Positions 52,373 to 62,143 are shown, counted from the stretch's first letter. The stretch: 64,000 nucleotides of DNA from Candidatus Thiodictyon syntrophicum (GCF_002813775.1 NZ_CP020370.1:4675501-4739500); one strand, 5' to 3'. A program made the numbers and translations. The notes: generated by a model from the sequence alone, not told the origin.

Positions 52373-53026
52373 ATGATCAAGCCGATCATTGCAGTGGGGC
52401 TACTTCTTTTGTCATCACTGGCGAACGCGGAAACCATTGTCCTCGGCATGGGATGCTTCTGGGGCGCAGAGAAGCGGATGGCAGAGCTACCCGGCGTGCT
52501 CGACGTCGAGAGCGGCTATGCCAATGGGGATGTGCCTGGCACCTATGAGGCCGTGATCGTCCATGAACGGCGGCTCAAGATGGGTAAGGCCAGCGGTCGC
52601 AACCATGCCGAGGTGATCAAGGTGACGTTCGATCCGCAAGCGGTCGGACTGGAACAGGTGCTCGCGCGGTTTTGGGAAAGCCACGATCCCACCCAAGGCG
52701 ACCGGCAGGGTAACGACATCGGCAGCAACTACCGCAGCGCGGTATACACCTACGATGACGCACAACGGGTGATCGCGCAGAAAACCCGCGACACCTACCA
52801 GGCGGCGCTCAAGGACGCTGGTCGCGGCGCCATCACCTCCGAGATCGCGCCGCTGCAGACCTACACTCGGGCCGAGGACTACCACCAGGACTACCTGAAG
52901 AAGAATCCGAGCGGCTACTGCGGTCTCGGCGGCACCGGCGTAAAATACCCCGGCTTGGTGTCGGCGGCCAAGGCGCCCGCGCCGGCCACGCCGCTCGACC
53001 CCAAGGCGCTCGACGCGCAACGCTAG
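52373..53026 (+). CDS. msrA: Periplasmic peptide-methionine (S)-S-oxide reductase MsrA
   Basis: A 217-residue protein with a signal peptide (MIKPIIAVGLLLLSSLANA), so it repairs oxidised methionines in the periplasm. The catalytic motif GCFWG has C28. GVLDVESGYANGD, YRSAVYTYDD and EDYHQDYLKKNPSGYC (with the recycling cysteine near the C-terminus) are family marks. The last 25 residues are a Pro/Ala linker leading to a stop, after which the frame stays open into a thioredoxin-like stretch. The native protein was therefore probably a longer MsrA-thioredoxin fusion. It is not in an operon with msrB. Confidence 0.93.
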   Translation: MIKPIIAVGLLLLSSLANAETIVLGMGCFWGAEKRMAELPGVLDVESGYANGDVPGTYEAVIVHERRLKMGKASGRNHAEVIKVTFDPQAVGLEQVLARFWESHDPTQGDRQGNDIGSNYRSAVYTYDDAQRVIAQKTRDTYQAALKDAGRGAITSEIAPLQTYTRAEDYHQDYLKKNPSGYCGLGGTGVKYPGLVSAAKAPAPATPLDPKALDAQR

Positions 53027-53104
53027 TTGATTGTCTTCGAGGCCGGCGACTGTGCCTACTGCAGGCAGTTCAAGGCCGAGATACTTGACGGCTGGCGGTC
53101 GGAG
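53027..53104 (+). pseudogene. Thioredoxin-fold remnant in frame after the msrA stop
   Basis: Directly after the TAG of msrA the same frame reads LIVFEAGDCAYCRQFKAEIL and continues D-G-W-R-S-E-V. The C-A-Y-C pair in a strand-helix context is a thioredoxin-type redox site. Similarity then ends abruptly (about 53104), with cysteine/arginine-rich nonsense. It looks like a broken C-terminal domain of MsrA. Confidence 0.55.
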
Positions 53105-53201
53105 GTCGTTCCGGCCACCGAACGGGTGGGGTGCGCGACGCGCACCTGTAACGCCCGCGCAGTTCGGAGTCGTCGATTCATCAACATGCGGGGAGATTGC
53201 G

Positions 53202-53579
53202 ATGCGGCCTCTGATCAGATTTTCCGCCCTTGCGCTGCTCGGCAGCCTGGTTGCCGCCACCGGCGTCGCGCTGCAGGAGACGGTAGTCCTTGACTCCCAA
53301 ACCCAGGTGCGCGTGACACGCGCACCCGGGGATGGCCTGGACGAACTGGCGGGGACGCGGGTCGTTTTTGGGCCGCCGCCGGCCCTGGCGGCCTGTGCGT
53401 CCTGGGACGTGGAAGAAAACTGTTGTCCGGCCGGATGCGCCGCAAAGAATGGCACCCACTGGGCGAAGGCCGACGACATCCTGCGCGGCTGCATGCGCGG
53501 CCTGGGTTGCAACGAGAGTGATATCCAGGGTGCCACGGTCTTCATGCGCTGCAATTGCGACCAGAAACCGGCGCGATGA
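53202..53579 (+). CDS. Small secreted cysteine-rich protein
   Basis: A 125-residue protein with a signal peptide (about 1-22, LIRFSALALLGSLVAATGVA). The mature part contains eight cysteines in the last 60 residues: an isolated C, then C-C-x-x-x-C, C-x-x-x-x-x-C, and a terminal C-x-C, as in CASWDVEENCCPAGCAAK and FMRCNCDQ. The pattern suggests disulphides or metal binding. Not recognised. A GGGGAG ribosome site lies 7 bases before the ATG. It sits between msrA and the V-ATPase block. Confidence 0.65.
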   Translation: MRPLIRFSALALLGSLVAATGVALQETVVLDSQTQVRVTRAPGDGLDELAGTRVVFGPPPALAACASWDVEENCCPAGCAAKNGTHWAKADDILRGCMRGLGCNESDIQGATVFMRCNCDQKPAR

Positions 53580-53657
53580 CGGGCGACCCACCGCCCGAAT
53601 CCGCGTATATTAGCCGATCATGTTGTTCCTGGTCCTGGGTCCCCGAAGGTCACGCCG

Positions 53658-55556
53658 ATGCTGCGCCCGCGTCTCATGAAGCATGTGCGCCTGCTGGTCC
53701 TCACCGAGGACCTGCCGCAGGCGTCCCTGGCCCTGGCGCAGACGGAGAGCTTCCACCCCGACACCCGGGCGCCGCTGGCGGCCGCACTCTGCGGCCTGCC
53801 CGCCCACGACTATCGTGACGCCTACACCCAGGCCCACTCCCGCCTGGAGAAGGTCGCCAAACTGATCGCGCTGCCGCGCTTCCCGGCGCTGGAGACGGTG
53901 CGGGTGGTGCCCTACCCGGAGCTGACCGAACTCAACCGGTGGCTCGGTGAGATCTGGGACCAGGCCTCGCGCTATGAGGAGGACCTGCGGCGCCTGGACG
54001 ACCAGGACCGGCTGATCCGGGAGCAGGAGGCGGCCCTGGTCAACTTCCAGCATCTCGACATCGACCTCAAGCTGCTGCGCAGCAAGACCCGCTTTCTGGA
54101 CTTCTATGTCGGCATAGTCCCGCGCGAGAACCTGCGCCGACTCGAGGGGGCGGTGGGGCTGGCCGACCACCTGCTGCACGTCTATATGCAGCGCGGCGAC
54201 CATGTACATGTGGTCATCGTCGGCCCCGCCGGCGACACCGAAGCCCCGCTGGCCGCGGTGCTGCGCGCCGCCGGCTTCCAGGCCCTGGCGATCCCGGCGG
54301 ACCTGGACCAGGAACCGGAGCAGTTGCGCCAGACCCTGAGCACCCGCCACGCGCAGGTCGGGGCCGAACGCCAGGCGCTGCACGCGCGGCTGGCGGACTG
54401 GTCCGACCCCTTCCGCGAGCGCCTGCTGGAGGCCCGCCGCACCCTGCTGATGGCGGAGCCCCTGGTCACCCTGGACCCGTCCATCCGCAGTTCGGGACAC
54501 CTGGCGCACCTGGCCGGCTGGGTCCCGGCGCGGTGCGTGGCGGCACTGAGCGAGCGCCTGGCGGGCTCACTCGCCCTCCCCTTCGATCTGCTGGCCCGGG
54601 ACCCGCTGCCCGCCGAGCGCCTGCTGGTCCCGACCGTGCCGGTCAAGAACCGGCTGCTGCAATCCTTCGCCCTCCTGGTGGCGCCCTACGGTACCCCCGA
54701 ATACGGTGAGATCGACCCGACGCCGCTCTTCGCCGTCACCTTTCTCGCCATGTTCGGTGCCATGTTCGGCGATGTGGGCCAGGGGGCGGTGATCGCAGTG
54801 CTCGCCTGGGTCTTTCGCGCCCGCCTCGGCCGTCTGTGGCCCTTCGGGCTGCTGGCGGGTCTCTCCTCGGTCGGGTTCGGCCTGCTCTACGGCAGCGTGT
54901 TCGGGTACGAGAAGGTGCTGCCGGCCCTGTGGATGAGCCCCATCCGTGACCCGATCCTGATGCTCAAGCTCGCCCTGGGCTATGGGGTGGTCTTTCTCAC
55001 CATTGCCTGCCTGCTCGCCATCTACAACCGGCTGGCGATCGGCAACTGGTGGGGGGCGCTCTTGGGGCAGCACGGCATGGTGAATCTGCTGTTCTATCTC
55101 TCATTGATCTGGGGCGGGTTGAATGTCGGACGCGGCGAGTCGTTCGGGACCGCCCCGCTGCTGCTGGTGGTCGCCGCCCTGCTGGCACTCGCCGGCTTCG
55201 CCTGGCGGCACTTCAGCGCCCCCTTCGGGGAAAAGGTCCTGGTGGTCTCCATCGAGACCCTGGAGACCGTCGTCGGCTATGTCTCCAATACACTCTCGTT
55301 CCTGCGGGTAGCCGCCTTCAGCCTCAATCATGTCGCCCTGTCGATCGCCGTCTTTACGCTGGCCGAGATGATGGGGCACTTCGGCCAGGTGGTCACGGTG
55401 GTCCTGGGCAACGTCTTCGTGCTGGTCCTGGAGGGCGGGATCGTCATGATCCAGGTGATGCGTCTACAGTATTACGAGGGATTCTCGCGCTACTTCTCCG
55501 GCGAGGGGCATGAGTTCGCACCGCTGCGGCTGCGGCGGGGACCGGCGGCACCGTAG
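53658..55556 (+). CDS. V/A-type ATPase membrane subunit I (a-type)
   Basis: A 632-residue protein carrying the ion half-channels. The N-terminal cytosolic half (1-330) is helical and includes LARLD/LRRLDDQDRLIREQE coiled coils. The membrane half (about 340-615) has about seven segments, e.g. TFLAMFGAMFGDVGQGAVIA (GDxGxG motif), GLLAGLSSVGFGLLYGSVFG and LSFLRVAAFSLNHVALSIAV, with the essential arginine. It starts with ATG at 53658. Its stop codon TAG lies inside an interspersed palindrome. First of the second V-ATPase block. Confidence 0.92.
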   Translation: MLRPRLMKHVRLLVLTEDLPQASLALAQTESFHPDTRAPLAAALCGLPAHDYRDAYTQAHSRLEKVAKLIALPRFPALETVRVVPYPELTELNRWLGEIWDQASRYEEDLRRLDDQDRLIREQEAALVNFQHLDIDLKLLRSKTRFLDFYVGIVPRENLRRLEGAVGLADHLLHVYMQRGDHVHVVIVGPAGDTEAPLAAVLRAAGFQALAIPADLDQEPEQLRQTLSTRHAQVGAERQALHARLADWSDPFRERLLEARRTLLMAEPLVTLDPSIRSSGHLAHLAGWVPARCVAALSERLAGSLALPFDLLARDPLPAERLLVPTVPVKNRLLQSFALLVAPYGTPEYGEIDPTPLFAVTFLAMFGAMFGDVGQGAVIAVLAWVFRARLGRLWPFGLLAGLSSVGFGLLYGSVFGYEKVLPALWMSPIRDPILMLKLALGYGVVFLTIACLLAIYNRLAIGNWWGALLGQHGMVNLLFYLSLIWGGLNVGRGESFGTAPLLLVVAALLALAGFAWRHFSAPFGEKVLVVSIETLETVVGYVSNTLSFLRVAAFSLNHVALSIAVFTLAEMMGHFGQVVTVVLGNVFVLVLEGGIVMIQVMRLQYYEGFSRYFSGEGHEFAPLRLRRGPAAP

Positions 55557-55573
55557 GGTCCGCTGTGCGGACC
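55551..55573. repeat. GGTCCGC palindrome overlapping the subunit I stop
   Basis: CCGTAGGGTCCGCTGTGCGG plus ACC. The TAG at 55554-55556 of the repeat is the stop codon of the upstream V-ATPase gene. Confidence 0.85.
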
Positions 55574-55598
55574 AAAAGATCGCGTAACGGCCAAGAAA

Positions 55599-55636
55599 TT
55601 GGACAGGATTAACAGGATTTTGCAGGATTTACAGGA
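55599..55636. repeat. ACAGGATT-word repeat
   Basis: TTGGACAGGATTAACAGGAT is followed by TTTGCAGGATTTACAGGA, three or four near-tandem CAGGATTAA-like words. It is a repeat family unlike its GC-rich surroundings. Confidence 0.7.
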
Positions 55637-55676
55637 AAACCAGCTTTTCCAGACAATGATTGATCGAGAACCAGCC

Positions 55677-56057
55677 ATGGGTCAGGTATTCGCAGACATC
55701 GAACTGAGCAACCCCCGGGAACCCGGGCTGCGCCCGGTATCGGTACACGCCACGATGGACTCGGGGGCCATTACGCTATGCATCCCTGAACACGTCGCCT
55801 TGCAGCTCAACTTCGCGGAACTCGAGAAACGGGAAGTGACCATCGCGACCGGCCGCGCAAGCCTGGTCCCCTATGTCGGTCCGGTGCAGATTCGCTTCGA
55901 CAACCGCAATTGCTTCACCGGTGCCCTGGTGCTCGGCGATTCGGTATTACTCGGCGCCGTGCCCATGGAGGATATGGACCTGGTGATCAACCCGCGGCGC
56001 CAGCAATTGACGGTCAACCCGGCGAGTCCGAATATAGCGGCCGCGGCCGTGAAATAG
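55677..56057 (+). CDS. Clan AA (retropepsin-like) aspartic protease
   Basis: A 126-residue protein (MGQVFADIELSNPREPGLRP). The catalytic D-S-G-A is in VHATMDSGAITLCIPEHVAL (about 23-26). Further strands are VPYVGPVQIRF, ALVLGDSVLLGAVPMEDMDL and INPRRQQLTVN. This is the TIGR03698-type single-domain family thought to work as homodimers. The start at 55677 is preferred; the frame extends 26 codons upstream only through the ACAGGATT repeat. It is wedged between V-ATPase I and K, flanked by palindromes on both sides, so it may be an insertion into the ATPase operon. Confidence 0.82.
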   Translation: MGQVFADIELSNPREPGLRPVSVHATMDSGAITLCIPEHVALQLNFAELEKREVTIATGRASLVPYVGPVQIRFDNRNCFTGALVLGDSVLLGAVPMEDMDLVINPRRQQLTVNPASPNIAAAAVK

Positions 56058-56087
56058 CCGCGTAATCACCAATTCAGCCGCGCGAGT

Positions 56088-56111
56088 GGTCCGCACAGCG
56101 GACCCTACGGG
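56088..56111. repeat. GGTCCGC palindrome before V-ATPase K
   Basis: GGTCCGCACAGCGGACCCTA plus CGGG, 31 bases after the protease stop. It mirrors the inverted copy at 55551, so the two bracket the protease gene. Confidence 0.85.
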
Positions 56112-56203
56112 CCGACAGTGACCCCGGCAAGTCCGACTGGACCGGCGGCGGTTGTCAACCAGCCTGCCATCGCACCACATTATCAACCGGAGATCTGCAT
56201 CCT

Positions 56204-56659
56204 ATGTACTGGCTCGTCGCCCTCATGTCCATCGCCATCCTCGGCCTCGTCGTCTCCGGCGTCCTGCTGGAGTTGCGCCCAACCCTGGCCGGCCGCATCC
56301 GGCCCTGGTACAGGCCCGCGCTCGGGACCCAACTCCTGGTCTTCGTCGGTGCCCAACTCGGCCTCTTGCTGCTCGGTGTCAATGAGGCCCTGGCCGCACC
56401 CGAGGCCGCGGCGGCCGGCGCCGGACACCTGGCGGAGATGTCGACCGGCATGGGGCTGGCCATCATCGGTGCCGGTATCCCCACCGCGCTGTCCACCATC
56501 GGCGCCGGGATCGCCGTCGGTCCGATCGGCGCGGCCTCCCTCGCCGCGATCACCGAGAAACCGGAGACCCTGGGCCGCACCCTGATCTATCTGGGTCTGG
56601 CCGAGGGTATCGCCATCTACGGCCTGGTCATCTCGATCCTCCTGCTCAACAAGATCTGA
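56204..56659 (+). CDS. V/A-type ATPase proteolipid subunit K (c-ring)
   Basis: A 151-residue membrane protein with four segments (about 3-22, 45-64, 80-108, 122-148). The ion-binding Glu is in LGLAEGIAIYGLVISILL of the last helix. GMGLAIIGAGIPTALSTIGA and GIAVGPIGAASLAAITEKPE are hallmark K/c stretches. The first hairpin is poorly conserved and has no ion-binding acid, so only one site per chain is expected. The gene follows the palindrome and starts 147 bases after the protease. Confidence 0.9.
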   Translation: MYWLVALMSIAILGLVVSGVLLELRPTLAGRIRPWYRPALGTQLLVFVGAQLGLLLLGVNEALAAPEAAAAGAGHLAEMSTGMGLAIIGAGIPTALSTIGAGIAVGPIGAASLAAITEKPETLGRTLIYLGLAEGIAIYGLVISILLLNKI

Positions 56660-56670
56660 ACGGGCCCGCC

Positions 56671-57045
56671 ATGACCACCGCACACGAATCGGTCCGCCCG
56701 ACCCGGATGCTGTTCCTGGGCGAGCAGAGCCTGGCGGACGGCTTTCGGCTGATCGGCTTCGAGACCCTCGCCGACCCGACCCCCGAGGCGGCCGATCAGG
56801 TCTTCCGCGACCTGTCGCGCAACCGCGAGAAGGCCTTCGTCATCCTGGACGACCGGCTGATGCGCGCGGACTGCCCGAACCTCAAGCGGGTGCGCCGGGA
56901 GGGCGGGCGGGTCGTCGTGATCTCGGTCCCGCCGTTGAGTGCCCCGACCCTGCTGGCCAGCGAGGTCGCGGACCGGCTGACCGCCCTGTTCGGGGCCGGC
57001 GCCGTGCCGGACGGGCAGCCCGGGCACGCGGGGGGTGCGACGTGA
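56671..57045 (+). CDS. V/A-type ATPase rotor subunit F
   Basis: A 124-residue protein with the small Rossmann-like fold: MLFLGEQSLADGFRLIGFET (about 13-32), then EKAFVILDDRLMRADCP and VVVISVPPL. This central-shaft protein regulates rotation. The stop overlaps the next start (GTGA at 57042-57045). Confidence 0.85.
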   Translation: MTTAHESVRPTRMLFLGEQSLADGFRLIGFETLADPTPEAADQVFRDLSRNREKAFVILDDRLMRADCPNLKRVRREGGRVVVISVPPLSAPTLLASEVADRLTALFGAGAVPDGQPGHAGGAT

Positions 57046-57683
57046 ATCAGGTCGAAGCCCTGGAACAGGCGATCCTGAGCCGGGCGGAGCGCCTGGCCGA
57101 GGAGTTCCGTGAGCGCGCCAACCGCGGTCGCGACAGTATCCTGCGGGAGGCGGCGGAGCGGCTGCGCCTGCGCGAGGAGCGCGAAGAGGCCCTGGCCCGG
57201 GCGCTCACCGAGCGCAGCTTCCGCCAGCAAGTCCAGGCGAGCGAACTCAAGATGCAGAGCCACTTGGATCTGCTGCGCTGGAACCTGGTGCAGGGCGTGG
57301 AGCGGCGCCTGCAAGCGCGGATGCAGCGCTTCATGCAGGACGAGGCGGCCTACTTCCAGTGGCTCCTGGCCCTGATCGGGGAGGCTGCCGGGCGGATCGA
57401 GCGCGAGTCGCTCATCGTGCGCGTCAACGCCCGCGACCACCAGCGACTCTTCGCCCGTTGGGACGACGTGCTCGAACGGCTGCCCAAGGGCCATAGCGCC
57501 ACGCTGGCCGATGACCACCTCGAGACCCTGGGCGGCTGCCTGCTCCTGAGCGACGACGGGCGCATCCGCGTGGACCAGACCTTCGAGGGCCGACTCACCC
57601 GGCTGAGCGCGCGCGTCCAGCAGGTGATCCTGGAACGCCTGCTGCCCGGCGGCCTCGACACCGGCAACCTCTTCTGCGGATGA
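57042..57683 (+). CDS. V/A-type ATPase peripheral-stalk subunit E
   Basis: A 213-residue protein starting at GTG, overlapping F by 4 bases. The N-terminal helix (about 1-100) is long and charged (SRAERLAEEFRERANRGRDS, EERLRLREEREEAL-like). The C-terminal part has VNARDHQRLF, LGGCLLLSDDGRIRVDQTFE and RLTRLSARVQQVILERL, the globular head that binds the catalytic hexamer. Its stalk partner G is in the other block. Confidence 0.88.
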   Translation: MNQVEALEQAILSRAERLAEEFRERANRGRDSILREAAERLRLREEREEALARALTERSFRQQVQASELKMQSHLDLLRWNLVQGVERRLQARMQRFMQDEAAYFQWLLALIGEAAGRIERESLIVRVNARDHQRLFARWDDVLERLPKGHSATLADDHLETLGGCLLLSDDGRIRVDQTFEGRLTRLSARVQQVILERLLPGGLDTGNLFCG

Positions 57684-57687
57684 GACT

Positions 57688-59479
<1,792 letters not shown>

Positions 59480-59484
<5 letters not shown>

Positions 59485-59503
59485 GGTCCGCTGCGCGGAC
59501 CTT
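59480..59503. repeat. GGTCCGC palindrome overlapping the subunit A stop
   Basis: CGTAGGGTCCGCTGCGCGGA plus CC; the TAG of CGTAGGG is the stop codon of the V-ATPase A gene. It has the same arrangement as at 55551. Confidence 0.85.
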
Positions 59504-59525
59504 GGCCCGGCTACCGGCCGCCGCA

Positions 59526-59580
59526 GCGGCGTCCCCGTAAGGTGCGCCGCGCGCACCCGTGACGGCAGGAACCTGATAAG
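59526..59580 (+). repeat. 55-base direct repeat, left copy
   Basis: From GCGGCGTCCCCGTAAGGTGC through GCGCACCCGTGACGGCAGGA to ACCTGATAAG. The right copy is at 60076-60130, exactly 550 bases on, with about six differences. The inner part GGTGCGCCGCGCGCACC is palindromic and related to the GGTCCGC family. It ends 8 bases before the HTH gene. Confidence 0.75.
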
Positions 59581-59588
59581 GCGCAGAT

Positions 59589-59876
59589 ATGAGCAAAGCC
59601 TACACGGACATAGCGGCGGGACTTGCAGATGCCCTGGTTCACGCCAAAGGCGAGGCTACCGGCGTGGTTGAACACCAACCGGAACCTTTGGATGTCAGGG
59701 CGATTCGCGAGAAAACCGGAATGACCGAACAGCGTTTTTGTGCCACGTTCGGAATCTCGCTCGGCACGCTACGGCATTGGGAGCAAGGGCTGCGCGCGCC
59801 GCGCGGGCCGGCCAGAGTGCTACTCAAGGTGGTGGCGAGCGACCCACAGGCCGCAGTCAAGGCAGCGACCCAATAG
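59589..59876 (+). CDS. HTH antitoxin-like regulator (NadS/HigA type), orphan
   Basis: A 95-residue protein. The HTH_3-like domain covers about 33-90: LDVRAIREKTGMTEQRFCAT and FGISLGTLRHWEQGLRAPRG. The G-x-S-x-x-T-x-x-x-W-E-x-G-x-x-x-P-x-G-P-A pattern is typical of antitoxins paired with RelE/HigB-like toxins, whose gene usually lies directly upstream. Here the upstream 100 bases are repeats and the downstream region has no toxin. It starts with ATG; a direct repeat ends just before it. Confidence 0.78.
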   Translation: MSKAYTDIAAGLADALVHAKGEATGVVEHQPEPLDVRAIREKTGMTEQRFCATFGISLGTLRHWEQGLRAPRGPARVLLKVVASDPQAAVKAATQ

Positions 59877-60075
59877 TTTCGATAGTTCACTGCGCGGTTA
59901 CCCTTGCGCGGAAATTCTCGGTCGCGATACCGGAAGCCCCGCGCGCCCTCAAGCGACCGCGGCGTCGCGTCCTGCGGATAGGCTGGGCCGCACTGGGGTA
60001 CGGCGCCCCCAGTCGGTCGGCCTGAAGGCCGACCTACACGCCTTGGTGGCAGAAATGATGATCAGGGCGCCGGGG

Positions 60076-60130
60076 CGGCGTCCGCGTAGGGTGCGCCGCG
60101 CGCACCCGCCACGGCGCCAACCTGATAAGA
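60076..60130 (+). repeat. 55-base direct repeat, right copy
   Basis: Right-hand copy of the repeat at 59526-59580. It ends CCTGATAAG, 18 bases before the start of a PIN-domain remnant. Confidence 0.75.
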
Positions 60131-60148
60131 TCCCGATCTTGACTTTGG

Positions 60149-60229
60149 ATGATCAAAGCTGTCCTGGACACGAGCGTCAACAGCAAGTCGAATCCACCGA
60201 TGACATGCAAGCATTCAACCAATGGCTAA
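60149..60229 (+). pseudogene. PIN-domain toxin remnant (first strand only)
   Basis: A 26-codon frame starts MIKAVLDTSVNSK and stops at 60229. M-I-x-A-V-L-D-T-S/N is the first strand with the catalytic aspartate of PIN toxins. After 10 residues the similarity is lost, so only the start of a VapC-like gene remains. Confidence 0.45.
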
Positions 60230-60250
60230 GAAAGTACGGGGGCGGCAGAA

Positions 60251-61699
60251 TTGATCGGCCCTGCCGAGGGCCTGCAATTCGAGCTGGCGCTGGAGACCGG
60301 TCCGACGATGGACCTGGCCTGGGGTCATTGTGTGCTCCGTTTTCAGGCAGAAGCGGTCTGGTCCGGCGAAGACGCGGCGGGCCGAGAAACCGCGTTGCGC
60401 TGGACCTGGGTCGATCTGTTGGAGTTCCTCGCCCGCAATTGGCCCTGGCTGGTGCTGGAGGAATCCTACCCGATCCCCGTGACCCCACTATTCCCCGGCT
60501 CGCTGCGACGCGAAGCCGAGCACCGTTGGGAGAGCGGCGACCTCCCGGAGGAGACCATCGACCGGGAAGACGAGGCAGTCTATCGCTTCCTCTGCCGACA
60601 CGACCTCGCGATGGCATTGACGGGCCTGTTCGTGCCATCCCTGATCTTGATGCGCCAAGGTAATCAATATCTCGTGTCCTGCCCGGCACTGGGGTTCAAC
60701 GTATTGCGACCCTATCGGGAGATTATCGACACCTTGACCGCGTTAGGGGATCGCTTGGCAGCAGCGGTCGCGGACAGTCCGCAGCCGCGCGCCAAACTCG
60801 CGAACGCCCTCTGGCAAGAGCGTAGCGCGCGCCTATGGGCACAAGTCGTTCCGCTGCGTACCGGGCTGCAACCCGCTTGGCTCGAGCAATTGGCTGGCGA
60901 CACTGCGGCCAACGACGACTGGGAGATCGACCCCGAGCAACCGGACGCGGATACTGAACTGCTCGCCGCCGCGCGCATGAGCACCGGCCACATCAGCATC
61001 GACAACCAGCGCACCCTGCTGCAACGGCTGCGCGCGGCGCCGCCAACTCAGAGCCCAGCACTCGACGCCCTCAGTGCGCGGCTAAGCAGCGACTTCTCCG
61101 AGATCGGACGCCCCTTCGAGCAAGGCTACTGGCTGGCCGATTGGCTAAGAGGCGCGCTAAGCCTTGCACCCGACGAACCAGCACATCCGGCAGAGCTACT
61201 CAAGCAATGGGGTGTCACCGTGGACCCCATTTCGCTCCCTCAGTGTGCGTTGGAAGCCATTGCTGCCTGGGGGCCGCGACATGGCCCGGTGATCCTTCTC
61301 AACCAGGCCGCGAACCAGCAGACCGAGCAGGTCAAGCCCGCCAATCTCTATCGCGAACGCTCGACGCTCGCCCATGAGATTTGCCACCTGCTGATCGACC
61401 GGGAGCGCGCGCTGCCGGTGGCCGAGGTACTGGGCGGCGGCGCCCCCGAATATGCGGAGAAACGCGCTCGCGCCTTCGCGGCTGAATTCCTATTACCGCG
61501 AAAATCCGCTGCGGCTGTCATCCGCTCCGCGGCGACGCTCACCGCAGCCATCGGGCAACTGCAACAACGGTTCCAGGTCAGCCGCGAACTGACCGCCTGG
61601 CAAGTGACTAATTCCAGTGCGTTTACGGCCTTAAGTCCCGAAGAACAGGCGCTGTTGAGCGAGATTCGGCTGGCCGGAAGCGCCGAATACCGGCACTGA
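60251..61699 (+). CDS. ImmA/IrrE-family metallo-endopeptidase
   Basis: A 482-residue protein starting at TTG (60251). The N-terminal two-thirds is a family-specific region (LQFELALETGPTMDLAWGHC, then LRWTWVDLLEFLARNWPWLV). The C-terminal M78 domain has the zinc motif H-E-I-C-H near residue 375 (STLAHEICHLLID), plus AEKRARAFAAEFLLPR. ImmA/IrrE peptidases cut repressors of mobile elements or stress regulators. A short frame just upstream (60222, MAKKVRGRQN) runs into the TTG in another frame, which looks like a one-base deletion in the original 5' end. It sits in a defence/TA-like neighbourhood. Confidence 0.85.
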   Translation: MIGPAEGLQFELALETGPTMDLAWGHCVLRFQAEAVWSGEDAAGRETALRWTWVDLLEFLARNWPWLVLEESYPIPVTPLFPGSLRREAEHRWESGDLPEETIDREDEAVYRFLCRHDLAMALTGLFVPSLILMRQGNQYLVSCPALGFNVLRPYREIIDTLTALGDRLAAAVADSPQPRAKLANALWQERSARLWAQVVPLRTGLQPAWLEQLAGDTAANDDWEIDPEQPDADTELLAAARMSTGHISIDNQRTLLQRLRAAPPTQSPALDALSARLSSDFSEIGRPFEQGYWLADWLRGALSLAPDEPAHPAELLKQWGVTVDPISLPQCALEAIAAWGPRHGPVILLNQAANQQTEQVKPANLYRERSTLAHEICHLLIDRERALPVAEVLGGGAPEYAEKRARAFAAEFLLPRKSAAAVIRSAATLTAAIGQLQQRFQVSRELTAWQVTNSSAFTALSPEEQALLSEIRLAGSAEYRH

Positions 61700-61808
61700 G
61701 AGGCCGCAAGACCGCACGAACCTGCTAAGATTTCCCCCCGAAGCGCAGGAGTCCCGGCTCATCCGCCGTTCTCCGGTCCCTCGTCCTAACAAATTCGCAG
61801 GTACCCCG

Positions 61809-62141
61809 ATGTCCATTGTACTCAAGGCCGAACCCTTGCCCTTGGTCGCCGATGCAGAGGGCCTGATCCGCGTCGGCACGACGCGCGTCACCTTGGACAC
61901 CGTCGTCGCCGCGTTTAAGGACGGTTTAGCGGCCGAAGAAATCGCGGAGCAGTACCCCTCGCTGCCGCTGGGCCAAGTCTACGCCGTCATCGGCTATTAC
62001 ATTGACCACCAGGCCGAGGTAGACGCCTACCTTGCTGCCAGAGAAGATCGCGCCAAGGAAGTCCGTCAAGCAAACGAAAGGCTGTTCAGTCCGGTAGGGG
62101 TCCGAGCCCGTCTCTTGGCCCGCCAAGCGTCGCAGGGCTGA
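61809..62141 (+). CDS. DUF433-family antitoxin
   Basis: A 110-residue protein. The DUF433 core is VADAEGLIRVGTTRVTLDTV, then AAFKDGLAAEEIAEQYPSLP and VYAVIGYYIDHQAEVDAYLA, a winged-helix DNA-binding antitoxin. It is followed 2 bases after its stop by a DUF5615 gene, the usual partner. The gap after the ImmA gene (61700-61808) probably carries the module's promoter. Confidence 0.88.
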   Translation: MSIVLKAEPLPLVADAEGLIRVGTTRVTLDTVVAAFKDGLAAEEIAEQYPSLPLGQVYAVIGYYIDHQAEVDAYLAAREDRAKEVRQANERLFSPVGVRARLLARQASQG

Positions 62142-62143
62142 GG

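Noticed and set aside
55599-55676. Longer N-terminus for the aspartic protease
   Set aside because: The added residues (DRINRILQDLQENQ) come from the ACAGGATT repeat and not from the protease family.
59738-60663. Two overlapping plus-strand frames (95 and 307 codons)
   Set aside because: They run out of phase through the HTH antitoxin and the ImmA/IrrE gene and have Arg/Pro-rich random composition.
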